16,036 nucleotides of DNA from Deltaproteobacteria bacterium. Lineage in GTDB: Bacteria; Desulfobacterota; Desulfobacteria; C00003060; C00003106. Positions 7,167-13,942 of the stretch are shown here, one piece after another; positions within the stretch are counted from its first letter, which is position 1; each line of letters opens with the position of its first letter. Under the pieces are notes generated by a model. That model was given only the letters and a program-made list of their open reading frames with translations, made no database searches and had not been told where the DNA came from. The stretch spans positions 1 to 16,036 of the forward strand of contig JAFDAE010000018.1 in NCBI GenBank assembly GCA_019314005.1. Direction: 5' to 3'. The position numbers and the translations under genes are program-made.

Positions 7167-7200
7167 AACCTTGATGACTTCCTAAAAAGTCATCAAGGTT
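7167..7200 (+). promoter_or_regulatory. leader hairpin upstream of glgB
   Basis: A perfect 14-bp stem, AACCTTGATGACTT (7167-7180) with AAGTCATCAAGGTT (7187-7200), around a 6-base loop CCTAAA. It lies inside the predicted glgB mRNA leader and ends 13 bases before the GTG at 7214. There is no U-tract, so it is not a standard terminator. The sequence GATGACTTCCTAAAAAGTC in it matches the right terminal repeat of the MITE-like element (read in reverse) at 18 of 19 positions, so it may descend from an element end. Confidence 0.6.
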
Positions 7201-7213
7201 ACAATCACCAAAG

Positions 7214-9457
7214 GTGCAAATCGTGACATATACTCTTGCTGACAAAGAAATTGAAAAAATCGTGCAATCGAGACAACACGATCCTTTTTCAGTACTGGGG
7301 CCTCATATCGTAAGCATTGGCAAACAAAAATCATTTGTTATACGGGCATTGCTCCCTAACGTCAGCGAGGCTTACATCGTAAAGGCCGGTTCGAAACGTA
7401 AGTATCCGATGGGTCAAATAGGTTCGACCGATCTTTTTGAGGCAATCTTCCCCGGTCAGACAACTCCCTTTAAGTATCAATTTTATGTAGTTAAAAATGG
7501 AAAAAAATCTAAGTTTCGTGATCCATATTCATTCCCTCCTGATATTATATCCGATTATGACCTATACCTGTTTGGTCAGGGGACCCATTACAGGATCTTT
7601 GATAAATTAGGTTCCCATGTGATGAGGATAGACCGCGTATCAGGTGTTCACTTTGCAGTGTGGGCCCCTAACGCGGCTCGTGTAAGCGTAGTGGGCGACT
7701 TCAATGAATGGGATGGACGATGCCACCAGATGAAGTCGCTCGGCAACTCCGGCATCTGGGCGCTATTCATTCCAAATAGTGCTGAAGGAGACCTTTATAA
7801 ATATGAAATAAGAGCCCAAAATGGCGATGTTTTTTTAAAGGCTGATCCCTATGCCTTCTATTCTGAAATTCGGCCCAATACGTCAACTGTTGTCTACGAC
7901 ATAGATAAAAAATATCGATGGAATGACAAGAAGTGGATTAAAAAGAAGACGGCTCAGGCGAGTATATGGGAAAGGCCTGTTGCTATCTACGAAGTACATC
8001 TGGGTTCATGGATGCGGGTATATGCCGAAGACAACAGGTTCCTTACATATACCGAATTGGTCGACAAACTGATCCCGTACGTAAAGGATATGGGCTATAC
8101 TCATATTGAATTACTACCCATAACATCACATCCTTATGATCCTTCCTGGGGGTATCAGGTCTCCGGCTATTATTCGCCCACTGCCCGTTACGGCAGGCCG
8201 GAAGAACTTATGAAATTTGTTGACGTCTGCCACCAAAACGATATTGGGGTCATTCTTGATTGGGTGCCGTCCCATTTTCCCAAAGATGCACATGCTCTTG
8301 CGTGGTTTGACGGGACCTGCCTCTATGAACATGCCGATCCGAGACAGGGGGAACACAAGGAGTGGGGGACTCTCGTATTCAACTATGGGAAAAACGAAAC
8401 AAAAAACTTTTTGATCGCCAATGCGCTCTTCTGGATGGAAAAATATCATCTTGACGGATTCCGTGTGGATGCTGTGGCTTCAATGTTATATCTCGATTAT
8501 TCCAGAAAAGACGGGGAATGGATTCCAAACAAGTACGGCGGCAATGAAAATCTTGAAGCCATCGATTTCATAAAACACCTTAACACCGTGATATATGAAA
8601 AATTCCCAGAAGCGATGATGATTGCCGAAGAATCGACCGCATGGCCTGCCGTGTCAAAACCAACACATCTCGGGGGGCTTGGATTCGGTTTCAAGTGGAA
8701 TATGGGCTGGATGCATGATGTGTTGGCCTATATGGAAAACAACCCTATCCATAGAAGATACCATCACCACAACCTTACCTTTGGTCTTCTGTACGCGTTT
8801 CATGAAAATTTCATTTTACCTCTTTCTCATGATGAAGTAGTACATGGAAAACTCTCTCTCTTGGATAAAATGCCGGGAGATCATTGGCAAAAGTTCGCAA
8901 ATTTAAGACTGCTTTTGGCTTTCATGTACGGACATCCAGGGAAAAAACTTCTTTTCATGGGAGGAGAATTCGGACAATGGAACGAATGGAATTATGCCCA
9001 AAGTCTTGACTGGCATCTTCTGAATTATGAATCACATAAGCGGCTGCAGAGATACGTCAAGGACCTGAACCATCTCTACCGTTCTGAGCCGCCCCTGTAT
9101 GAAATAGACTTTGAACATACCGGGTTCGATTGGATTGATTCAAACGATGCGGACAACAGTGTGCTCATCTTTATGAGAAAGGGAAAAGAGTCTCTAAAGC
9201 CCCAAAACTACATTGTTTTCGCGTTAAACTTTACTCCCGTGCCACGTGACAACTATCGCATAGGAGTCCCCTTCCCAGGATTTTACAAAGAACTCATTAA
9301 CTCAGACGCCGATATTTACGGAGGGAGCAACCGGATACTCCCAGGAGGCGGCGCTAACGCCGAGAATATTCCATGGCACTCCCATCAATACTCTGTATCC
9401 ATTTCCCTACCCCCACTGGGAGCGGTAATACTCAAGCCAAGCTCAGATGAGAGTTGA
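7214..9457 (+). CDS. glgB: 1,4-alpha-glucan branching enzyme (GH13)
   Basis: 747 residues, close to the 728 of E. coli GlgB and with the same order: N1 beta-sandwich (HDPFSVLGPH near the start), N2/CBM48 module (FAVWAPNAARVSVVGDFNEWDG), GH13 TIM barrel and C-terminal beta domain. The GH13 catalytic triad is present: nucleophile D419 in FRVDAVASM, acid/base E472 in AEES, and D540 in LSHDEVVHG. It cleaves alpha-1,4-glucan and re-joins the piece by an alpha-1,6 bond, setting glycogen branch density in the cytosol. The start is uncertain: GTG 7214 is the longest, but GTG 7223 has AAGG eight bases upstream and gives a better ribosome site (744 residues). It is driven by a consensus promoter at 7092-7121 and followed 99 bp later by a GH13 gene. 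It is intact, which may explain why the GH57 branching gene nearby could decay. Confidence 0.96.
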   Translation: MQIVTYTLADKEIEKIVQSRQHDPFSVLGPHIVSIGKQKSFVIRALLPNVSEAYIVKAGSKRKYPMGQIGSTDLFEAIFPGQTTPFKYQFYVVKNGKKSKFRDPYSFPPDIISDYDLYLFGQGTHYRIFDKLGSHVMRIDRVSGVHFAVWAPNAARVSVVGDFNEWDGRCHQMKSLGNSGIWALFIPNSAEGDLYKYEIRAQNGDVFLKADPYAFYSEIRPNTSTVVYDIDKKYRWNDKKWIKKKTAQASIWERPVAIYEVHLGSWMRVYAEDNRFLTYTELVDKLIPYVKDMGYTHIELLPITSHPYDPSWGYQVSGYYSPTARYGRPEELMKFVDVCHQNDIGVILDWVPSHFPKDAHALAWFDGTCLYEHADPRQGEHKEWGTLVFNYGKNETKNFLIANALFWMEKYHLDGFRVDAVASMLYLDYSRKDGEWIPNKYGGNENLEAIDFIKHLNTVIYEKFPEAMMIAEESTAWPAVSKPTHLGGLGFGFKWNMGWMHDVLAYMENNPIHRRYHHHNLTFGLLYAFHENFILPLSHDEVVHGKLSLLDKMPGDHWQKFANLRLLLAFMYGHPGKKLLFMGGEFGQWNEWNYAQSLDWHLLNYESHKRLQRYVKDLNHLYRSEPPLYEIDFEHTGFDWIDSNDADNSVLIFMRKGKESLKPQNYIVFALNFTPVPRDNYRIGVPFPGFYKELINSDADIYGGSNRILPGGGANAENIPWHSHQYSVSISLPPLGAVILKPSSDES

Positions 9458-9556
9458 TTTAGTCACATTAGCCTACCAAAAGACTAAACTGTTTTACCAC
9501 GGTGCCGAATAGTTATTTGCGACACCAAGTTACTAAACAAAACTGAAAGGAAACCT

Positions 9557-10852
9557 ATGATACCCCCGAGAAAAATGCTTATTTACAATCAGTTTCCCCT
9601 GTTGGCCGGACCCTTCCCCACATGGACGCCTCATCTGGAGAGAGCCGCCAACATGGGATTTAACTGGGTGTTTGTAAACCCGATTCAGTACCCTGGATTT
9701 TCTGGAAGTCTCTATTCAGTGAAGGATTTTTGCCGGTTCAACCCTCTTGTGATCGATCAAACAAGCAACAAGAGCCCGGGGGCGCAGGCAAAAGAGATGA
9801 TTTCAACTGCAAAAAAGTTGGGCCTCAACATGATGATCGATTTGGTCATTAACCACTGCGCTGTGGACTCTGAACTCCTCAAACACCATCGGGAATGGTT
9901 CAAGTGGGAGGACAACGGTGACGTAGTTCACCCGTCATGTAACGAAAATGGCAAGACCGTGGTCTGGGGAGATCTTGCAAAATTCAACCACGAGCATACA
10001 TCGGATCCGGAAGGGCTCTTCAACTTCTTTTTCAATACAATAAAATTCCTGATGAGGCTTGGTTTTAGGGGCTTTCGGTGCGATGCCGCTTACCAGATCC
10101 CCGGACACCTATGGAAGAGACTTATACACGAAACCAAGAAGCTCCACCCTGAAACGCTTTTTTTCGCTGAAACCCTTGGCTGCACCGTGGACGAAACAAT
10201 GGAAACAGCGCGATCCGGATTTGACTATATCTTCAACAGTTCCAAATGGTGGGATCTTAAGTCGCGCTGGTGCATAGAACAGTATGCCATGACGCGAAAC
10301 ATCGCCCCTTCTGTCAGCTTTCCGGAAACTCACGATACCTTGAGACTCTGCGAGAAACTGAATGGAAACATAGATGGGCTCAAGCAACGTTACCTTTTTT
10401 CCGCCATCTGCTCTGCCGGAGTCATGATGCCCGTTGGTTTTGAATTTGGTTTTAGAAAACGCCTCCATGTGGTTGACACCCGACCGGAAGACTGGGAAAA
10501 TACCGCTATAGACCTTACTGACTTTATAAAAGAAGTGAATAAGATCAAGAAAACACATACCATCTTTCAGGAAGAGTGTCCTACCGAGATGCTCAACATC
10601 GATAATCCGAACGTCCTTGCCCTCTGGAAGGCGTCGCTTTATTCTAAAGACGAAGCGCTTATATTTATAAACCGGGACATCAAGAATAAACAAAGGATTA
10701 TCGTTGAAAAATTAAGGGACCTTGTCCAGGCAGGGAGGCCCCTTGTTGACGTATCTCCGGAATACCGACTCGACTATATCCCCGAACCTTTTACATACGA
10801 CCTGCGCCCCGGCCAGGGGATCATTCTGGTAGCACAAAGGAATTCACACTAA
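9557..10852 (+). CDS. compact GH13 alpha-amylase-family enzyme
   Basis: 431 residues, mostly one GH13 (beta/alpha)8 barrel plus a short C-terminal beta domain. The triad is visible: nucleophile D176 in GFRCDAAY, acid/base E205 in FFAETLG, and D260 in ETHDT. MIDLVINHC is the first conserved GH13 region. The barrel segments around FRCDAAY, AETLG and the following GFDYIFNSSKWWD recall the GlgE-like maltosyltransferase branch, but the N-terminal and extra domains of GlgE (650-700 residues) are absent, so the exact activity (hydrolase or transferase) is open. No signal peptide, so cytosolic. ATG 9557 has a good AAGGA site. It lies 99 bp after glgB on the same strand and is probably co-expressed. 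The spacer holds two weak inverted repeats (9458-9488 and 9501-9526) and nothing else seen. Confidence 0.85.
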   Translation: MIPPRKMLIYNQFPLLAGPFPTWTPHLERAANMGFNWVFVNPIQYPGFSGSLYSVKDFCRFNPLVIDQTSNKSPGAQAKEMISTAKKLGLNMMIDLVINHCAVDSELLKHHREWFKWEDNGDVVHPSCNENGKTVVWGDLAKFNHEHTSDPEGLFNFFFNTIKFLMRLGFRGFRCDAAYQIPGHLWKRLIHETKKLHPETLFFAETLGCTVDETMETARSGFDYIFNSSKWWDLKSRWCIEQYAMTRNIAPSVSFPETHDTLRLCEKLNGNIDGLKQRYLFSAICSAGVMMPVGFEFGFRKRLHVVDTRPEDWENTAIDLTDFIKEVNKIKKTHTIFQEECPTEMLNIDNPNVLALWKASLYSKDEALIFINRDIKNKQRIIVEKLRDLVQAGRPLVDVSPEYRLDYIPEPFTYDLRPGQGIILVAQRNSH

Positions 10853-10986
10853 GGTTCATTTTGTTCCCGGCATCGGATTATGCTCGGTGTTAATAGTCCC
10901 CACGCACGTCAACTGCTCGGATACAGTATCTATGACTTTGCTTAAATATCACCTTATTAGAGATCCTGCCGGCATCTTTTCACATT

Positions 10987-11001
10987 TGGCATAACAGTTG
11001 C
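10987..11001 (+). promoter_or_regulatory. sigma-54 (-24/-12) type promoter
   Basis: TGGCAT, five bases, then TTGC, with the key GG (10988-10989) and GC (11000-11001) separated by exactly ten bases, as in the RpoN consensus. The start would fall near 11013, about 140 bases before the DUF59 gene. It lies in the 300-bp gap 10853-11152, whose other recognisable content is the inverted repeat at 11040-11088; nothing is seen in 10853-10980. No enhancer-binding protein gene is in the window. Confidence 0.6.
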
Positions 11002-11039
11002 GAGTTATAAATATATATATAGAAATTTCCTTTTTGTTA

Positions 11040-11088
11040 GACAGGATAATCAGGATAAAAAAAAGATAAAAATCTTGTAAATCCTGTC
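11040..11088. repeat. ATCCTGT-type inverted repeat
   Basis: GACAGGAT (11040-11047) and ATCCTGTC (11081-11088) flank AT-rich sequence containing a second stem AAGAT/ATCTT. Nine-base units ACAGGATAA, TCAGGATAA are visible on the left. A similar piece, CCTGTTCATCCTGTCAAAAAA, follows at about 12149-12169, so this is a dispersed repeat. It sits in the leader between the sigma-54 type site and the DUF59 gene. Confidence 0.55.
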
Positions 11089-11152
11089 AAAAAAGTCGCG
11101 CCGTTGGATAGAATTGTAAAAAGAATCGAAGAACTGGAAAAAAAACAAGGAC

Positions 11153-11440
11153 ATGACACTCAAGGAAAAGGTTGAAAAATCGTTAAGCACGGTGACTGAT
11201 CCGGAGACCAATCTCGATATTATGCGTATGAAGCTTGTCCGGAACCTGTCAGTAGATTCCGACGGGTCGGTCACTCTCACCTTTCACCCATCTTCACCCG
11301 TGTGCCCCATGGCATTTAAGCTTGCCTACGAAATCAAAAAAACTATAGAAAAGACTGAGGGAGTAAAAGAGGCAAAATTAAACATTGAAAATTACAACCG
11401 CGCAGACGAACTAAAAAAAGTCTTAGACTCTCTTGGCTGA
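11153..11440 (+). CDS. DUF59/MIP18-family iron-sulfur assembly protein
   Basis: 95 residues covering one MIP18/DUF59 domain (also found in PaaD and SufT). Family landmarks are TDPETNLDIMRMKLVRNLSV (the DPE-hydrophobic opening), the strand VTLTFHP, and SSPVCPMAF with the conserved Cys before PMA. Members help deliver or assemble Fe-S clusters, and the Cys is important in several of them; the client here is unknown. ATG 11153 is the only in-frame ATG before an upstream TAA; AAGG lies very close to it, so the ribosome site is weak. It has a probable sigma-54 promoter and no glycogen-related neighbour in obvious operon with it. Confidence 0.82.
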   Translation: MTLKEKVEKSLSTVTDPETNLDIMRMKLVRNLSVDSDGSVTLTFHPSSPVCPMAFKLAYEIKKTIEKTEGVKEAKLNIENYNRADELKKVLDSLG

Positions 11441-11548
11441 TTTGTAACTTGTCGCTTCCGCCCCCTTTTTCTTTTCTAATGCCTTATTTCAAATAATACA
11501 CAAAAAGCTCAAGTTCCACAATTCTTTCGACGATATAAGGTTAGGAGG

Positions 11549-11694
11549 CAAGTAAAAATAAGTTGTACGGATTGCGCCGAAATTTTGTTTGTTTTCAAGG
11601 CGCGTCAAGGCGCCCATAACGAGTTATGTAAGCCTTGACGCAACACAGAAAACAAGCAAAAGGACAAGCAAGATGTGTAAGTTATTTTTACTTG
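11549..11694. mobile_element. second type of palindromic MITE-like element (146 bp)
   Basis: Outer arms of 16 bp, CAAGTAAAAATAAGTT at 11549-11564 and its near reverse complement at 11679-11694 (15 of 16). Nested inside are TTGTTTTC/GAAAACAA (11589-11596, 11648-11655), CGTCAAGGC/GCCTTGACG (11603-11611, 11632-11640) and ATAAC-GA-GTTAT at the centre. It encodes no transposase and no clear target duplication was found. A good AGGAGG (11543-11548) abuts its left border with no gene behind it. It differs in sequence from the 6926-7087 element but has the same nested plan. Confidence 0.6.
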
Positions 11695-11720
11695 ACGACT
11701 TAGTACGGGACAAATATATA
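11692..11720 (+). promoter_or_regulatory. sigma-70 promoter for the small Cys-rich gene
   Basis: TTGACG (11692-11697) and TATATA (11715-11720) are separated by 17 bp, close to consensus. The start of the -35 box is the last three bases of the palindromic element, so the element end contributes to the promoter. Predicted start is about 38 bases before the gene at 11765. Confidence 0.55.
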
Positions 11721-11764
11721 CAAATTCCTCTGACGGAGTCTATTCAAAGTGAAAGGAGAAAGGA

Positions 11765-11965
11765 ATGCAAGAATGTGAACTGTTAGCCAAATGCGGTTTT
11801 TTCAAAAAGTATCAGGAGACCAAAAATCTTGCTTGCAAGGGATTCATCAACAAGTATTGCAAGGGACCTGATATGGATGAATGCAAGAGGAAGGCGTACC
11901 GAAAAAAACATGATGCACCTCCTGCTGACGACATGATGCCAAACGGAATGATGGTGGCTAATTAA
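11765..11965 (+). CDS. small cysteine-rich protein of unknown function
   Basis: 66 residues with five Cys (C4, C10, C24, C32, C40) in a Lys-rich N-terminal two thirds: the C-x5-C, C-x7-C and C-x7-C spacings suggest metal binding or disulfide use. The C-terminal part is PPADDMMPNG. A strong AAGGAG site lies seven bases before the ATG, and a promoter precedes it. I recognise the general type as a short conserved hypothetical in deltaproteobacterial genomes, but know no function and give no symbol. It is convergent with gspE, with a MITE-like copy between them. Confidence 0.72.
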   Translation: MQECELLAKCGFFKKYQETKNLACKGFINKYCKGPDMDECKRKAYRKKHDAPPADDMMPNGMMVAN

Positions 11966-11994
11966 CCCCACATCCATGTAGCGCTTTCAAAATT

Positions 11995-12146
11995 GATGGC
12001 GTCGTAAAAAGTCCAATCTACTGCGTTGTAGTGGTTTTTCAGGCACTCGACATACCATATGTATGCCTTCGCACCTGAAAAACCACTACGCCTTGTATAT
12101 TGACCTTTTTACTTAGCCATCCTTTATCGTTTTTTACAAAACCGCC
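11995..12146. mobile_element. MITE-like palindromic element, copy 2
   Basis: Close copy of 6926-7087: the first 38 bases are identical and the whole stem region aligns. Its 16-bp stem (12028-12043 with 12074-12089) is perfect. The right end is degraded: TTTTTTAC replaces the clean terminal repeat and no flanking duplication is seen. It lies between the convergent small Cys-rich gene and gspE, where its hairpin might also limit read-through. Confidence 0.75.
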
Positions 12147-12178
12147 AACCTGTTCATCCTGTCAAAAAATAGCCGGCT

Positions 12179-13873
12179 TCACCGCGTTACCCGGACGACT
12201 TCTTCCAGGGTTGTGATCCCTTCCAACACCTTTTGTATACCGTCGCGGCCCAGTGTACTCATACCCTGCTTAACAGCTTCTTTCTTGATCTGTCCGGCAT
12301 CCGAGGTCTTTAAAATCAAATTCCTTACATCGTCGTTCATAAGCATCACTTCAAAAATGCCGGTACGCCCCTTGTAGCCGGTGTTCAAGCAGGAGTCACA
12401 CCCTCGCCCACGGTAGATTGTCTTCCCCTGAAGCATCTCCCAGCCGTCTATATCCATAGACTGCAAAGATTCTTCATCCAGAATATAAGCCTCTTTGCAT
12501 TCTTTGCAAATAACCCTTACAAGACGTTGTGCCAGTATAGCTATGGCCGAAGAGGTCACTAAAAAAGGTTCTATTCCCATATCAATGAGCCGAGTCACAG
12601 CGCTTGCCGCGTCGTTGGTGTGTAGAGTGGAAAAGACGAGGTGACCGGTCAGGGATGATTGAACCGCAATCTCTGCCGTCTCAAGGTCACGAATCTCACC
12701 TACCAGGATTACGTCCGGGTCCTGGCGAACGATTGAACGAAGTCCTTTGGCAAAGGTAAGATCTATCTTTGGATTCACCTGGATCTGATTTGCCCCGTTA
12801 AGCTGGTATTCCACAGGGTCTTCAATGGTCATAATATTGATATCAGGCTTGTTGAGGACATTTAAAGCAGAGTATAGCGTGGTGGTCTTGCCGCTTCCGG
12901 TAGGTCCTGTAACCAGTATAATGCCGTGCGGAGTTTGGATAATGCGTCTTAAGATAAGGAGGTTTTCCTTTACCAACCCAATCTCTGCCAAGTCTAAAAG
13001 CATAGTGGCCTTGTCAAGAAGGCGGAGTACTACACGTTCTCCAAAGGTGGTCGGAATAGTCGAAACACGAATGTCTATGTTTTTTTCAGCAATTTTGATC
13101 TCAATTCTTCCGTCCTGTGGAAGTCGTTTTTCGGCGATATTCAGTTTTGCCATAATCTTGACGCGAGAAATTAGCGTTGATTGAACCCTCTTGGGCAGTG
13201 CAAGGGTATTGTACAATACACCATCTATTCTATATCTGACCTTTAGCTCACTTTGATACGGCTCAATATGAATATCACTTGCGCGGGCCTTGACTGCCTG
13301 AGCAAGGGTAAGATTGACCAATTTGATTACCGGGGCATCGCTGGTATCGTCCAAGAGATCGGCTGTCTCTTCAATCTCTGAGATGAGCCGGTCACTGTCT
13401 TCTTCATCCATGTCCTGAACAAATTGCTCCGCGGAATCCTTGCTTAGATCATACGCACGGTTAATGGCAGACAGGATTTCTGCATTTGATGAAAGGACCG
13501 GCTCTATACGATCAACTTCTAAAACAATTCGAAGATCGTCTAAGGGTTGAAATAATAACGGATCATTAAAAGCGACCCTCACCCCATTAGCATCTATAAC
13601 AGGAACCATGTTATATCGTTTCAGATAGTGAATCGGGATTTGCGTAGCGTAATAAAACCCCTCGGTCTCCGCAGGCAAAGATTGCAGATACGGGATGTCA
13701 AACTGAATACTCAACGCCTCCAGCAAATTTTCTTCTGTAATCGCTCCCAATTTGATAAGTATTTCACCCAGACGTCCTCCATCCTCCTTCTGCTGTTTCA
13801 GTCCTTCAGAGAGGACATCTTCAGAAAGGCGGCCGGTTTCCTTCAGTATTTCTCCTATTAACTTGTGTGACAT
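12179..13873 (-). CDS. gspE: type II secretion ATPase GspE
   Basis: 564 residues. It is the cytoplasmic ATPase that powers type II secretion (pseudopilus assembly). An N-terminal T2SSE_N domain (about 1-140) precedes the ATPase. Walker A is GPTGSGKT (323-330, K329), the Asp box TIEDPVEY (349-356), and Walker B DVILVGEIRD (387-396). A tetracysteine zinc site, C456/C459 and C492/C495, is typical of GspE/PilB. The run QVNPKIDLTFAKGLRSIVRQ and the neighbouring secretin favour GspE over PilB. ATG 13873 is 21 bp after the gspD stop, and that gap is heptamer repeat with no Shine-Dalgarno, so translation may rely on coupling to gspD. No gspF or pseudopilin genes follow; the gene ends in TGA next to a MITE-like copy, so the secretion genes are either split or only partly in view. 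Confidence 0.94.
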   Translation of the reverse strand: MSHKLIGEILKETGRLSEDVLSEGLKQQKEDGGRLGEILIKLGAITEENLLEALSIQFDIPYLQSLPAETEGFYYATQIPIHYLKRYNMVPVIDANGVRVAFNDPLLFQPLDDLRIVLEVDRIEPVLSSNAEILSAINRAYDLSKDSAEQFVQDMDEEDSDRLISEIEETADLLDDTSDAPVIKLVNLTLAQAVKARASDIHIEPYQSELKVRYRIDGVLYNTLALPKRVQSTLISRVKIMAKLNIAEKRLPQDGRIEIKIAEKNIDIRVSTIPTTFGERVVLRLLDKATMLLDLAEIGLVKENLLILRRIIQTPHGIILVTGPTGSGKTTTLYSALNVLNKPDINIMTIEDPVEYQLNGANQIQVNPKIDLTFAKGLRSIVRQDPDVILVGEIRDLETAEIAVQSSLTGHLVFSTLHTNDAASAVTRLIDMGIEPFLVTSSAIAILAQRLVRVICKECKEAYILDEESLQSMDIDGWEMLQGKTIYRGRGCDSCLNTGYKGRTGIFEVMLMNDDVRNLILKTSDAGQIKKEAVKQGMSTLGRDGIQKVLEGITTLEEVVRVTR

Positions 13874-13879
13874 AATCGC

Positions 13880-13942
13880 GTTACTGGTTACTCGTTACTG
13901 GTTGCTCGTTACTGGTTGCTCGTTACTCGTTTCTGGTTGCTG
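13880..13942. repeat. tandem heptamer array, unit GTTACTG/GTTGCTC
   Basis: Nine consecutive 7-mers with no gaps: GTTACTG, GTTACTC, GTTACTG, GTTGCTC, GTTACTG, GTTGCTC, GTTACTC, GTTTCTG, GTTGCTG. It covers the last 15 codons of gspD, its TAA (13895-13897), and most of the gap to gspE. It is the longest and most regular of the arrays in the window. Confidence 0.92.

Noticed and set aside
7167..7200. Rho-independent terminator upstream of glgB
   Set aside because: The stem is strong but no T-run follows it, and it lies between a consensus promoter and the gene.
10109..10693. 194-codon antisense frame inside the GH13 gene
   Set aside because: The sense strand encodes a GH13 enzyme with its full catalytic triad; the antisense frame has no recognisable domain and no start signal.
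11104..11171. Short TTG-started frame overlapping the DUF59 start (23 codons)
   Set aside because: It is too short, has no clear ribosome site and shows no family match; more likely chance or a relic of an upstream gene.
11589..11786. 65-codon plus-strand frame
   Set aside because: It starts inside the palindromic element and runs out of phase over the promoter and start of the Cys-rich gene; no ribosome site and no family features.
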